Part shown: piece after piece, positions 11,163-26,100 of the stretch | Numbering within the stretch: position 1 is the stretch's first letter | How the letters are laid out: every line of letters starts with the position of its first letter | From: Dipetalonema caudispina | Taxonomy: Eukaryota > Nematoda > Chromadorea > Rhabditida > Onchocercidae | Direction of reading: 5' to 3' | Assembly: GCA_013365325.1 (NCBI GenBank) | Contig: JABVXV010000031.1 | Span: forward strand, 248,001-312,000 | DNA: 64,000 nt | The notes under the pieces: model-generated | The model's database searches: none | What the model was told of the DNA's origin: nothing | What the model saw: only the letters and a program-made list of their open reading frames with translations | Position numbers and translations under genes: made by a program

Positions 11163-14100
11163 TTATAGCTCGGCATGTTCATCGGTTGCTTCTTGCTCAG
11201 ATTTCATTACTTCTACCGTATGCTCTTTTGATCTCCCATCAAGTAACGTTTTTATTTCAGCGTCGTAATCTTTCCATTCGGGAATAATTCGCATGGCTGA
11301 GTCAAGTTTTGGTTCTTTAGTTTGGGGATTGTTGCACTAAAACATGAAACCAGCATAAGGATGTAGCAGTTTTAAGGTGGATATGGTTTAAAGACCCTGC
11401 TATTTCGCTAAGAGTAGAAATCATTTGAATAAAAGTATATTATAAAGAAGACCTCAATTACCTTCCAAAGGATTTCATGGAAAAAAGTGTGGAACAGAAG
11501 GTAAACAATAAAGAAATGAAGAAGAAGCAAGATTTGAAGAATATGAGTTGTAAGTGAATTAAATTTATTGACTGAAACAGAGCAGTTGAAAAAATCTTAT
11601 TCATAGAGAACTGTCAACAAACCAAATCGATCGTTTTTGCCTTTTCTTTTGAAGCATCGTCACACCATGTTTCACACCAAAGCCATTCTTGTGGTAATGA
11701 TTTAATACGCACTTGGTGAATCATATTATTTGGTAAATCCTATAAAAATAGTAAATTTGGGAGGAAATAACAATTTGGAAGAAATAAAGATACTACTTAG
11801 GTTGCAAACCAATTATGACAAAGTCAAGAAAGAAAAAAGCTACCTGATCAAGATTTGAAAGACTGTTTGGATCAGCACTCAGTCCTTGATACTGACCACG
11901 TAAACGATCACCGGCAGCTACCTGACGAAATTTAACCAAATCGATTACGTAAAGCGCGCTAAAAATTAGAACGTATCGTTCTTTATTAACTCATTTAATG
12001 GATAACAAAGTAGAAACCCGAAATATAAGTAGCAGAACAAAACGTAAAAACTCACCTGATATGATATTTGCGACCAGCAAGATGATTAGCCCAGTAACCT
12101 TTTTTCCAGAACCTGAAACCATCCATCGATGTTCTGCTATCACAGAATGGCGTGAAACCATACGGAGCACCACCCAAATCCAACTCCATCAACTCCATCA
12201 GATCTGTCCGAACTATCTGATCTGCGTCAACGAAAATTATTTTTCGTACATTTAACGGGAAAAGAACATCCAAGAAAAGTATTTTGTATCTGCAAAACGA
12301 TATAAAAATATGAAACGAATGCAAATCCTAAAAAACCAAGTAAATTGAAAAGGAATAAGGTTTTATACGTTAGAAATCGCAAAAAAAAAAAAAAACGACT
12401 AATGGGTAGCTTAATCAACAATCTCAATAAAATATGGGCGCAAAAAGTTGACGTTCCCTCATATTTAGCATGTTCCTGCATTGTTAAACCATTTGTATAC
12501 TTGATCAGTTTTACTATCCCAATATATCTTACCCCCACATGACGCGTTGCTTTTCAGTTTGTTGATGTAACCAACGCGGCCAACGATACTCTATAAATTC
12601 ATACTTGAAACCGTAATGTTTCGCCATTTGAGGTAACGTCTCCTGGAATCACAGTTTAGAAATCAATTAAAATATGATTAATTGTATAAATCTGGAGATG
12701 TGCTAATCTGAAAATTAACTAGCCTTAAAATTAGGTGACAAGTAATTCTTAAGCAGCCAAAAATTGACGGGGTGTTTTGTATGTTTCATTACGCTCAAAA
12801 TCATAATCCGTAGAAAGCGTTCATATAAATGTCCCGATGCCAACGAAAAAATATTGATCGCATCATATTTTTCACCATCGCTTATACTTCTGGAAAGTAA
12901 AACTTTGAATAAGTTGTAAAAAAATTCAAGCTGCTAGATTTAATTAGTTGATTTCAGGTTAAAATTACGTGGTACCGAAGAAAATGATCCCTAATGAGAA
13001 ACATGACTTCCAAAACAAAAAATTTTAGAAATCCATTAGAATTCGAAAACAATTTCTAAACTTAGGTACAACGCACGTCGTTGATATGCTGCTCCAAACG
13101 GAATGATAATCCTCGCTTTCCCCTTCCGATTTCCCTTCACTTAGTAAATTTTCCTTTTCTCTTCCCTTTTTTTTTGCGACGCGGACACGAATTGTTCGAC
13201 CGCTGAATGAATCGATTAACACATTTATTCCGGTCTCATCCTCCGATTCTGTATTTACATGACTGTAAAAACATTTCACGTCATCATGAATAATTTATTC
13301 ATCATTAATGGTATATAACCAGGTTATAAATACAAGTAACTTTCAGCTCCTTGTTCCTCCATTCATTATAATAAACTGGTTTGACTTGTTTGTTTCCATG
13401 TAAATACAAAACAGTCATTGAAATTGTATTTTACTGGTTTGCTGATAGCTTTCAATAACCTAATATTTTCCATTGTTAAACCAACATACACTGCTACCAA
13501 CAGGTATGCTTTCAGATAACACAAAAACTTAAACATGAAGATCAACATCAAATAATAATTACTTACCTTACTATATTGTAGATATCCTTCGATTTACCAT
13601 CACGAAGGTTTAAGATCCAAGCACCCGGATCAGCTTTTAACTGGAAGTAGCCCTGAACAAAAGAATTATTTATTAAGTGCAAATGAAAGCAATACTCAAA
13701 AGAGAATAAAAGTGATAAAAGTAAGGTGAACAGGTGAAATCCAAAATAACAACAAAGCATTCTAGATGAAGAAAATCCAAATCTAGTCACTGGTTACTTA
13801 ACATTTTTAATTATCATTGCAATACAAACAATTACCGCAGAAGTTGTTCTACTTTTTGTCCTCCTTCAAGTGAACTACTAAGGAAACAGTCGGACGTGCA
13901 CAATTCATTTAGCTTCCATAATTCTAATGTGTTTTTGAGAAACTGAAGTTCTGCTTACCAAGTTGGCCATAACAATCGTGTCATAACGATTTGGGTTTGC
14001 TAATGTGCCTAAAGTAAACTGCAGACCACGTGGAGGTGAACCAGTTATATCATCAAAACAGTGACCTTCCAGAAGGATGTGCTCAAGCTCAAATTTGGCA

Positions 14101-17100
14101 AGCACATTTCCCGCCACCTGAAAAGCGTTCATTTTATATAATAAGCAAGCTTCAAAAAATCTGATTTTACTTTTATTGCATATTGCATGACACGTGATGC
14201 AGTATTCATAGTGATGTTATGATAGATGATGATGCAAATAGACCTTAGTAAAACGTGAATCGTCAATATTATACTATCATGCAAGATATCGAAAGGTGAA
14301 CAAAAATAAAAAATCATGCAGCGTACATTTTCCAGCCTAATATTGTCTAGATCATAAATGGCATATACTGACTGAACCATCCAAGCATCTGGTGGAACAA
14401 CTGCCAAAGTTAGCAGCTGCTTGTTTGGTAACGCTGTGAAGCGTGCTTCATACGCAGCAGCATCGATACGACCCGAATCATCGAAAATTACCGTCGGCTG
14501 TAGCACGAGACGATAAAACCTATAAATTTATAGTTGCAAACTGTTTATTCGTAACAAGACAATCGCTCAGAGAAATCATCAACACGGAAGTTGAATCCGT
14601 TACACATTAAAGCAGTTTGAAAAATTATAAAATATGAATGCTCATAAACAAACCCCATAAAATTTGGCAAAACTGGTGGGAAATTTGCTTAACCAGTAAA
14701 CTTGGAATAAGCTATCTCCATATCTTAATGGTAATCACCAAAATACCATTTACATAATTTCCAACGAATTACAGCACACCTATATCCATGAAACAACACC
14801 ACTGAAATTTACCTCTTTAATGGAAGTTCGCTAAGTTTAGCTTTAGGATTCATTACTAATTTCACTTCCACATTAACAACTTTCTGTATAACAGTTAGCA
14901 GATGGCCAAGTCGCTGAGATTGAGTAGATAATGGGTCAACAATACAGAGCGCCAGGATTAAGCCTTCATCGTTATTTCCAGAGATCGTCAAGACACTACA
15001 AAATATAGAGAAATAAAAACCGAAGCATGAAGAAAACTGAGACTAGGAAAAAAGTAGAAATATACAGTAAGAGTCCATCATATTCAACTACTCTTTAAGT
15101 AACTAATTAATAAATTAAGTCCGCTAAATAACCACTTATTAAGAGCCAAAAAGTCATAAAAATATCAATGATATACCTTTCTTTCTCTCCTGAAAGTGGA
15201 ATGAATCGTCGCTTCTTAGTAACACCAATACTTCCAATCAAAGCCATGCTGCGTGCAACCATATCTGATGATTCTCCATGTCTTGTTTGTATTTTCCACT
15301 TCTCCATATAGTCTCCAATAACCTTCAAATTAAGAAAGGTTACCTTAAATCTTAAATGCTCATGTTGCGTTTCGATTAAATCAACAAAAAATTATAAAAT
15401 TATTAAGGACATCAAAGATTTTCGCCAACATAAACTTTATATTTTGGAAAAATTTTAAGCCAAAATCTTCCGAAGCATGCAAGCTACCAGTTTCGAAAAG
15501 ACTTCAAAATTTGTTGAACAGCTAGGAGTTCCATACCTTTCCCCCTCGAAGCAAAATGAGTTTGTCAACTAGTTCCATATCAGCAACTTCCAAAACTTCA
15601 CCATCGCCAAGTGGTCCAATAAGTAAGCCATTAACTACCAGTGCTAATTGACCTGGTTTTAGACCAAGAATACGTCTTGAGTACTTGGCATCTGCGACTA
15701 TTTCATCACTATTTATTTGTTTCGACTGCTTGTAAAAAAGTGTCATATTCATATCCTACAACAGCTTACAGGAATATTACGAATAAAATTCACAAATATG
15801 GACAACAATCATACTCTCAAGTTGTCAGACCCAAAATTTACTTCCAAATGAAATTTGATTACGTAATAGTTTAATTCGATCATTTAGATGCAAAACGTTT
15901 TTTCGGAAATTTCGAATACTGTAATTGAATTTCATAAGTGCACAAAAACAGTTATACTTACTCGTGGTACCACATGAAACAATTAAATATCTAGGCATAA
16001 TTATGTCTTTCAGGAAAAGAAAAGAAAAAAAACAAACATTAACAGCAAGATCATCCAATGTAATTTGCTTATTTAGCAGTTTCGATACAATTTCTTCTTT
16101 CACAAGCTTTGTTATAAACGATTTCATTTGTCTTGATGTAAGTAAGCGTGATGCGGTATTCACAAGCATCGCTATACTGTGAGAAGTGGTCGCTGCTTCA
16201 ATCTACAACATCTTCTATAATTTCTTATTTATATCTTATATAATTCGCATATGACTCAAAGAACTACGTAGTGCATCCTTTAAAATTCATCAGCCGTCGA
16301 ACACTTATACTGAAACTGCCCGCCATTTGAACTACAAAAAAGAACTGATGTTCATTTTATAATAATCTACTGCTCCATATCCTGGCGTAATTTTAGCTTA
16401 ACTTAATCGTTCGGAATAAAAGGCAATTAATTAATGAGAATCTGTCCTCGAAGAACTTGGAAATTTCTTCAAGACGATGTCAAATATGCACTGGTCAGAG
16501 ACACTCACATCTTTTGGGTTATTGATGATGGCAACACGCATGGTGTAAGAGCGTTTAAGATGTCTAATTGCATTGTAAGCCAAAAGTCGCCCTTCAGCAG
16601 TTTCCAAATCGGTCACTACCCAAACAGTAGAGAAATGAGTTCTCATTTCCTCTGAAATTTTTCGTTCAATTTTAAGGGAGCAAAAGGAAAGAAACATGAA
16701 CTATCTGAAAAGATAATTGCAAGCAATGAATGTTTTATAATTATTCTGCCCTTAAATGAAGGGTTAAAAATTTCTCAATAATTTTGCTGGCACACTCATC
16801 AAACATTCTAGATTATCATTAAAAAAATAAAACTTGGCAGCGGCTCAAAATACACATTATATTCTACAAATTGTGAAGTGGGACCTAGCGTGTGTTAATC
16901 GTAAGAGAATGTTTACCTGTTCTAGTAATGTATCGCATTCTTTTTAACATACACTGATTCTGCTCTTCCGGTGGTAGTTTGTAATACTGTGTAGGTGATA
17001 TGTTTGTGCATTTCTTGACAGATGTTAAATCCAGATATAACGCATCGGGTGATAACGGTGAATCCAAAATGAGCTTGTTGATTCGCGGCATTACTTCCGG

Positions 17101-20100
17101 CTATAATAACCAAATCAAAGAGAATGCAATAAAACTTGAACTGAAATCTTAAGAAATTAAAAGTATGGGCATCGCAATAGATAAACTTTTACATACAAAA
17201 TACGTCTAATTCATCTTGTTGGAAACTTTATAAGTGAATACTACAATTTTTTAAAACCTATGGTAAGCATAGTCACATATAATCACTACGAGAAAATTAA
17301 AATCGTTAGATAATTAAACTCGGCTCAAATTCAAAAGTATTTCATATATAAACCAGAATATATGATAAAATTCTTCGAAACATTCTTTAATACAGACCTG
17401 GGAAAGTACCCAATTCATTACATTATCTTGATCTTTTAGTTTCTTTTCCATTACCGCCTTTTGCAAACGCGATGTTACACGCATTATTTCCATCATTACA
17501 GTTTCTTCAAAATGGTCTGTTGTTATCTACAAAAAGATCTCTTCAGGAGAGAATAACTCAGAATGTATCTCGGTTACAGCGCAAGATTTTAGAAGGATTA
17601 GACAACAGTAAAAACCGTCAACGAAGGAGAACTTTTTGCAGCGATATTTACATTTCTTCGTTACGTTTTCGAGGATATTGAAACAACTGTTATTTAATCA
17701 TGTGTGAAATTTTTAATCGTGAATAGTAACACCTGGCTTCTAACATTGTGATCGTTTTTGTTTGATCAATATTTTTAACATAAGCCTGTAGATGTGATAA
17801 TATGTGGCTAGATTCGGATGTTATAAATCAGTCAAATACGAAGCCAAGGTTACAGCTAGGGAGGAAACGGAGACCTAAGAACCAATAAAAAATTGTTATA
17901 AGTCGAAGAAATTTTTTAAAAGTACTCTTGAAAAAAAGCATTAAAAACTGAATATCAATTCACCATTCAAAATGAAAAAAAAGTCAAAGAATCAAGCTTA
18001 CGCCAGAATTGTCTAGAACAACACCATTCAGGAGTACTTTCGGAGTCAAGCCAAGCCCACTGTCGCGAAGAAATTTATAACCTGTTGAACGTCCATTATC
18101 ATAGTCGGAGTTACTACCAAACACGTCATTTGGATCACGGTTAGAATATTTCACTTCGAAATACGATAAGACATCCTTTGGAGACACAGACTCTTCCTTC
18201 ACATTTAGAACCTAGAAGCATTAAATTTCTATATAGTGTTTACTCAGATGCAACTTTCGAACTAAAACAATTACCAGAGAAATTTTTAATCAATGGTATA
18301 ACAATCTTGAACAGCTGTAATCTCAAGAGATAAATGAGAGAGATGAGTGGGAAATCGGAAAAGTTGCTAATATACGTATGATTCAAAAAAAGCGAGAAAA
18401 ATATTGATGAAGAGTGAGAATTCTCAGGAAAACGAATTAGTATGAAAAAAAAAGAAAGCAAAGATTTGGGATATGTTTGTAAAAGAAGGCTTTTAACCTC
18501 AATTAAAACATCCAATGCTTTCTGAATACCATCATTTATTTTAATAAAATTGTACAAATTCAACATGGCGACGGATGCATCATCAAAACCAGTTATTTCT
18601 TTCTCATCGTTAGCTACGAAAACAATTCCAAGTCTGAAAACAAAGCAGAACGTTTTACATATAATATCCATCCAGGAGAAAATCAAAAAATTTTTACCAC
18701 TATTTTCAACTTCTTTTGTTTAATACAACTAGCACTTTTAAATTTGAATATGAAAATTATTGTTTACTATCAACTACTCACCTAATATTTTTGTATATTC
18801 AAACTTCCATATTGTATCAGAAGGTGAAATGAACCCTATCGTTTCTAGAATTTTATCAGTATACACTAGAGAACGGTCGGCACCGCTGATGGAAACAAAT
18901 CATTACCGTTAACAATTTTCATGGGATCCCCTATTCAGCGGCATCATGTATAATACTGCAGACCAAATGGAGTTCAATTTTTAGAAATTAGAAAATTAAA
19001 GGAAATACCTAATAGGTATCTCATGAGCATAGAATCGCAGCGCATATTGCAATAAATCACGAGTTTCTTTTTGAGATGGATCAACAACAAAAATCTGGAG
19101 AAGAATTTAGCCCCAATTTTAACTATCTAACGCTTGTTAAAAATATATGTATACATAAAAGCAAATATCTATAAGAACAATAAACAAGTGTACTTGGATG
19201 AGCAAAAGCTAGGCATCACCGATATACCGATATTATGACATCATAAAGACTATTAGGTCCGCAAAGTAAACCGATGCCAGTTTGCTTACAAATTTGAAAT
19301 TAAAAATGGCCTTTAGCAAAACACATTATCTCTTGATCTTCCAAAAAGCATCGGCAACTTTTCTCCCTTATAGAAAAACACTACCTCAATGTGCCAGTCT
19401 ATATCATTTGACATTAAAAATAAAAGTTACTGATCATAAAAATTACCAAGGTAAATAAATTCCTAGCAATTGGTCGAAGCATTCCAGGAAAGTAGGGTTG
19501 CAGTAGCAAACCTACACTATTTGCCCAGTGCCGATATTGTTTGTCGGTATCCAAATTATTCAGGTACTGAAAAGAAAAAGCTTTTCAAATTCCGATGCCT
19601 TACACCAGAAACCCAAATGAAAAAGACAAGTGTTTTCGAAATTCAAAATTTCGATTTTGATATTTGATCAAATTGCAAAATTCCTGATCGCTTAATTTAA
19701 TTCTTAAAAAATTTAAATGTGCCTTGTGCACTACAAGACCTTAACTGCCCAACTTACCTCCGGAGATGCTGGTCTAAAATCCAGTGCATACGATATACGT
19801 TCATTGCTTAATTCGAGGTCCATCAGCATGGAAAGGTATTCATTCTAGAACGACATATTTCATTTTCAAGGAAAACTTATGAAAAACAGCGAGAAGTAAT
19901 TCTGTTGTTTAAGTAATTAGATTACTTGTTTATTATCAAATCGTTTACAATGACATAGTATCATCCATCGATATTTGATATTTGAGAAGTTAGATAACTA
20001 TCACTAGAATGAATCTGAACACTGCAATTTAATTATACTTTCACTACACCAAACGTATTAACCTTTATTCCCATACGGAAAAATCCATTTGCCAATTTTT

Positions 20101-21685
20101 CCTCTTGTTTCAATACATCAAGCACTTGGAATACATCCAGGGCATCAACATCCACCATGATACCATTGATGAAAAAAACGGATTCACCTTCCGACACACC
20201 ATACTCCATTAATTGTTCCTGATTTGCGCTAACCTAAAAACAGTAATCTTTCTCATCAGCGTAATTTTTTTTTTTTTTTCGATTACCGAAACAAAAGGAA
20301 AATCCTCAACACACGAGGAACACTTACCATATAAATGAAAATCATTAGAAACAACCTCAGACATGAATTCTTTCCGCACTATTTGTCGGGATAGTGATCG
20401 AGCTGCAAGCGGAAAATTTTGGCTTGAATCCACCATAATATTAAGGGCTTTCTGCTGACCAGCTTCAACAATTCTCTGAGCAGCCTGATAACTAAGTTCC
20501 TGCACCTGCCATACTTTCAGTGGAGTGAGCTCATCACGTTCTAGCAAATGCAACCGAAACTGTTCAATTGATTCTTTTAAACTATCATGTAACCTGCTGC
20601 AAATAAAGAGCTCATGAAATATTCGTCTCAAGTCCCTAATTCGACTGCGAAAGTATAGAAATATTACTGAACTCACAATCATTTACATTTTCATTTATTA
20701 TTTATTTATAATAAGTAATAAATAAAACTATACTTTTTTTATGAAATGAAATCATTCGTAATTTTTAATGCTACTAATAAGATCAACAGCACTAAAAGGA
20801 TAGCATTGATTAGCAACACTTTACATGCATTAATTAACGGCATTTCTCACAAGTTTTCTTTCTCAGCCTAGCAAAGTTAACTACGATATTCATGGAAAAA
20901 TACGGAGCGTATGAAACATGTTTCGTATTAAGTAAATTTTGAAAAATTTTCGAAACTTTAAAAAAGTAAAACATCTACCGTAGTGTACTAAAATTGAATC
21001 CATAGTTTTCTTCTTCGTTATCAGTATATTCTTCTGAACTTTCATCCACTGCTACTTTATCTGCAAAAGTATTACTTCGGATTTCTAATTCCATAAATTC
21101 ACTAAAGAATGAATTGCAAACAGAACCCAATTCAGAAAACATTAACATAGTTTATGAAAGAAATTATTATCTCACCAATTACAGTATTGCTATCATCAAC
21201 TGCTTTGTATTCTGTACTTTTGATAGCTAATTCAACACCGTAACCTGATAACAAAAGCTTATCGTCACGAACATCCTAAAATTTGAACTTCTATACTTGG
21301 AGACAGCAAACTATCGGAAGAAATGCTAGCGCTTTTGTATTTTAATAATATATAATGCGGAAAATATAGTAATTACTTCAGTAACAATTCAACTGTTGAT
21401 TTAAGTATAGTACAACTATTCAAAGACTTATTTTAACAAAATGCCGAAGGACATATTTGGCCTTGCCACTTCTCGATAATGCTTTTGCAGCTAAATGAAA
21501 CTTCCTCCACGATGCAGTGGCCAATTCACCATATACAATTAAAGTGACATTATGTTCTTTAGTTGCCGGAAATACATGATCAATAGAAAATACTGCTGGT
21601 GCAGGACCTCTAAAAACATACCAGTAAAATGGAATATATAGTTGGCTGCGATGAACGTCTATGTTATTTGTTAACAGTTAATCAT

Positions 21686-21721
<36 letters not shown>

Positions 21722-23129
21722 ATACCTCACATCATTTTCGATAACTTTTTCCAAATCATTTACATCACATATTATGGAACCATGAACATCAGCAAACGCA
21801 GCACATGATTTCTTCCTTTCAGCACCTAACTGGAACAAGAAAATAAACATAAAAGCATTAAAAAGTATGTTGCTAAATATGCAAAAGAAAGTTTTGATGT
21901 ATCTTTCCGTGACTTTCTTTTTTTGCAATACTTGGCTACTTGGCAATCTGAGCTTTCAAACAAAAGAAAACAAAAAAGAAAAAGTGAGGTGTGAGTGACA
22001 TGTTAAGAATAACACGATTTCTCATTCAAAACGATAACATTACAACAATATGATACATAAATTTTTGAAAAATTTAAAACAAAACGGAAAATTCTAACTC
22101 TCTGGAAAAGCAATACAGTTGGTGAATGAGCTCGTAAAGATAAGGCAAATTTTAAAAGATTCATACGAGCTTCCTGTAACAAATAGCCTGCTAAGCGTAC
22201 AGCTAAATCGTACTGTCTGGCATCGCTGTCTGAAACTTAAGTATTGTAACTCCAAAAAAAAAAAAAAAAAACTCTGTAAACCTGAAATCGATTTCAAAAG
22301 CCAGTAACCACCAATATATCAATAGCAACGCTTAACAAATCGAAATTCCGATTTGTTAACCGTTGTTTTTTCTAACCTGTTGTTTAATTCTTTTTTTCCA
22401 ATTTTTGTCCAAATCAAAACTAAAAAAAGACAAAAATATGGATCAACCTAGTGCATCAAATCAAACGATTCAAGGGCTGATGTCGTTAAAGGCAGATAAA
22501 TAGTTGTGTCTGATTGAAGTTGCATAACATCAGGGGACATACTAGGGCCCTTAAATAACTGCAAACAAATGCAGCGCTTCTACTTAACGCTTCAATCATA
22601 AGAAGTGCGTGCCAAAATTTCTTAATGTCTTATTAAATTATTTAACATTCAACGACTTACATGTATGCCATTCGTCGACACTGAGTTTCTCACCAATTTC
22701 ATCTATATAGGCCCAGAATAAATTGTCACTTTCTTGAGCCATAAATTCACTGCAAATCAGAAAATATAAGAAAAGAAAGTTCGGGGATATAAAATGCTCC
22801 TTGAAATTTTTTGAAATTCAGTAGAATTAATACCAGAAGAAAAATGTTTTCTTCTGCTAATTCTTATTTACTTTGAATTATTCATTTCTAATTCTAGAAT
22901 TATCCTCAAAGCTGTTTCGCCATTTGCTTCACTTCATTATGCGTCCATACTAACTTCTTAAAAGAAGAATGGATTGAATTTTTTAATTCACAACACACCT
23001 GGCTTCCGCAATAAATGACGTTTGCGACCATTTTGCATGCAGTGACGTGACTACCGACTTTTTGCTCACTACAGAATCAATCACGCTAGGAACTGCTGAT
23101 AGGATAATAACCAACCATAGGCTTTCCAT
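11163..23129 (-). CDS. UGGT1: UDP-glucose:glycoprotein glucosyltransferase
   Basis: Thirty-one exons join in frame to 1522 residues (human UGGT1 1555). First exon 22999-23129, last 11163-11336. The enzyme is the ER folding sensor that re-glucosylates misfolded N-glycoproteins so that calnexin and calreticulin rebind them. It opens with a signal peptide ([19 protein letters not shown]). The thioredoxin-like and beta-sandwich region follows, with diagnostic stretches [31 protein letters not shown] and [10 protein letters not shown]. The GT24 catalytic domain starts near residue 1230 and carries the DXD site in [11 protein letters not shown] (about D1331/D1333) and [13 protein letters not shown]. 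The C-terminus is HAEL, a KDEL-like retrieval signal. Other exons: 22661-22749, 22099-22229, 21726-21829, 21438-21609, 21176-21275, 20979-21060, 20356-20596, 20063-20233, 19758-19844, 19447-19566, 19009-19094, 18498-18633, 18002-18211, 17398-17526, 16917-17100, 16509-16651, 16038-16202, 15537-15755, 15177-15322, 14813-14995, 14327-14519, 13959-14117, 13567-13652, 13077-13262, 12724-12889, 12533-12642, 12056-12289, 11844-11958, 11623-11739. A TTTTAG acceptor lies just upstream of the ATG. Confidence 0.95.
21690..21720. repeat. A-run in UGGT intron 4
   Basis: Thirty-one consecutive A on the plus strand. On the coding strand it is a T-run starting directly after the GTATG donor of the intron that follows exon 4. 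Confidence 0.95.
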
Positions 23130-26100
23130 ACCCTTCTCTAAAATATATCATTTGTTGCTGTTTATACACTATAGCATTTACGATTTAAAGCGTAATTGAT
23201 GAATTTAAACGGTAACCTAATGCGGTTACACATGATTTCAGTTACTAAGCAGTCAGCATAAGTTCATCAGTATAGATATGATCCATTAATGACCGAATCT
23301 GAATCATATATTATTTTTCACGGTAATACGATGGCAAGTTATCAATACAAAAAAATAAGGAATAACGCATACAACTATACAATAAGAATAAATCTGAAAA
23401 AAAAAAAAGAATGATGTTATAAAATGTGATAGATATTTAACCGCGGGATGACGAAAAAACAAGAAAGATCTCAACAGCATTCGAAAAACATGTATTTCTC
23501 CACTCTCTTGCTTGAACAGAATCTACCTGGATAATGTTAATTTGGGAAGAAAAAAAAGAATTTAAGATCATAAGATGAAAAGTGATTGAAATAGGAAGCA
23601 TAAAAAGTGTGAAAAGAAAAGTGAATGAAATTTCCTACGAATATAAATACAACATTTCTGAATTCAATCAAATCATTGCTAAGAGCTAATGAATAGTTTA
23701 AGCTTAGCTTAACCATCTCATTTCTCATTCATAAATGTACCCATATGTTATTCTTTGATATATACACAAACTACAACACATCGGAATACCAAAAAACCAT
23801 TTAATCACAATAACGTGACACCGATAAATACGTGACGTATTTATCGAAAATTCAACGCAGTCTTAATGAAAATTATCTGGCCCACAAGTTTATCACTCCA
23901 ATAAATTTGGTAAGGAGGATTAAAATATCCATAATGATTGTATGAATTTGTTGAGACCGGAAAGTCAATCAGGATATGTTTTCCTGAAATGTTATGGACC
24001 GAAAGCTGTATAGAAATCTCATAATTTTATTATTCAAAAGTATTGTCTGTCATTTCAAACAGGAGAGGATTTCCAGTTTCCTTTGAACAAAAGCATTGAT
24101 AATAGGAAAATAGTGAAAGAGAATACAGAGATGAATTTCAATTGAACTATGTTTAGAATCCTTAGAAGTGTAGAGGAGTAACTTGTAAATGTGATAGTGA
24201 TAGCATATTTGTGACATATTGGATTAGATTAAGACATAATACAGCATCGATTATTTCTGCTTCTTTTCTAAGAGGACATTACTTTGAGGAGGATTCATTT
24301 AGTTTTTTTTTTTTTTTTTTTCTTTGTGATGTGACATATTAAATAAACTGAATAAATGAAACAAAAAGTGGTGTAAATTTAGAGAAAGTTAAGAAATACA
24401 TGTGATATGATGGAGCAAATGAGCTATAAAAACTCGATTATTTTTGTTTATTAATTTCTTAGTGATAAGTAGAAACACCAATGAATTCAAAAATTGTGAG
24501 GTTCAGTTATCGTTTCTTTATGAAAATTTTATTTTGAATCATCATATTTGAATTTATACCCTTAATACTGGTTAACTTTTTTGATATCCGCCTTATATTA
24601 CGAATTTCAGATTTTCGGTTATTTAAAACCATCTTACTTAGGCTATTGCGGGCAATTAATTTACTTCTCACGACATCTCAGTCGTGGAAGATTTGCAAAT
24701 CCTAAGCAGTGCATTTTAAAACGTGACAAATCACAAATGTCAAGTCCGATTATCAGCAAGAAAGATATGTAAATGATGATACTATTCACTTTTTCATAAC
24801 TGGAATAAATCGCCGATTTAAAGAAATATTGATGTCAAATAAAACAATACCTGCTTTAGATCATCAATTCTTTCATTTAAAATCGAAAATTCGATGATTG
24901 TCAAAATTCCACGATAGCTAAGGAATCCTTTTCGAAAGTAACTTCAAAAAAGTTACCATTAGAACGAAACCCATTAGATATCTGCAATATCCACTATCAA
25001 GACATCGAATAATGAAAAAATGCGCCCTTCGTGGAAATCCTATGAACTCGATACTTAGAAATCGGACCAACTTATACGAATAAGTATAAGTTGGTCCGAT
25101 TTCTAAAGTTTTGTAACGATTTTATCATGAAATCGTAATGCTCTTAAGGATCAGAGTGCTGATTGATCTGAAGATGGGAATTATTCGAATAATTAAAGAG
25201 TTCCTCTTCTCATTCCGTCTTTTCAGATTAAACGTATTCAATTAGAATTTGATATTCAATAGCTTGTTTGGAAAATTTTCTCTTCATTTTTCTTGATAAT
25301 ATTAAATATTTAAAATGGAGGAAATATTTCGTTCATTATCCAAAAAATGAAACTTTGGAAAAAAATGATTTACTACAATTGACAGAGATGCTAGAATAAG
25401 TGACGAGAATATACGCTATATGTTACGTTTACAACTTTAATTCTCAATTTACTGAAATTTCTTAAATTAACTGAACAGAAAAAAAGTGTTTTTAACCATC
25501 AAGAAGAAATGAAATTAGTTCGTTAATTAAAATTCTATTAACTGTGAAGTCTTTAATTCCTACCATCAAGTTAGAAACGAGATCGTTTGGGAATTTTAAA
25601 GATGTATTAGTAGCACATCCTGGACAAGTTTTCAGTATTGATCTCAGGATTAGTTTTTGCATGGATGTTCGATATGTCGTTATGAATAAAGGTACCATAA
25701 CTCTATCAAAAGTTCATTTACTAAAATCATTCTGTTTCATATCTCAAAAATGGAAGATCATTTTTGGAAAAAGTGACATTATTATTCTGCGTGCCATACT
25801 TGTAGTAGATGTTTTCAAATTTCAGCCATGATATTTCATAGCAAAAGTGAAATAAATATTCATAATTCTATTGGAGTGAGTTACAAATTTTTCATGCCTT
25901 ATATTTACTTAATTTCGATATTATACTTAGATTCCTGAAAATCATTTTAACATATGCTGTTTAACCTATTAAATTTAAGTTAAAAAATGGACATAGGCTA
26001 CTTGACTTCTATAAACTGGTTCCTTACAAAGCTATTTATAAATCATTTATAGTGAGCATTACGAATGCTTGTGCACAATTTTCCCAAACATTTTTATATG

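Noticed and set aside
18783..18903. 40-codon open minus frame inside UGGT intron 12, ending at a GTGAGT
   Set aside because: Its phase does not fit the next exon, while the exon at 19009-19094 fits both phase and the UGGT alignment.
25492..25831. Overlapping ORFs on both strands, the minus one containing LKFPND, which recalls a biotin-ligase motif
   Set aside because: The motif is too short, the remaining ligase signatures are absent, and no splice partners were found.
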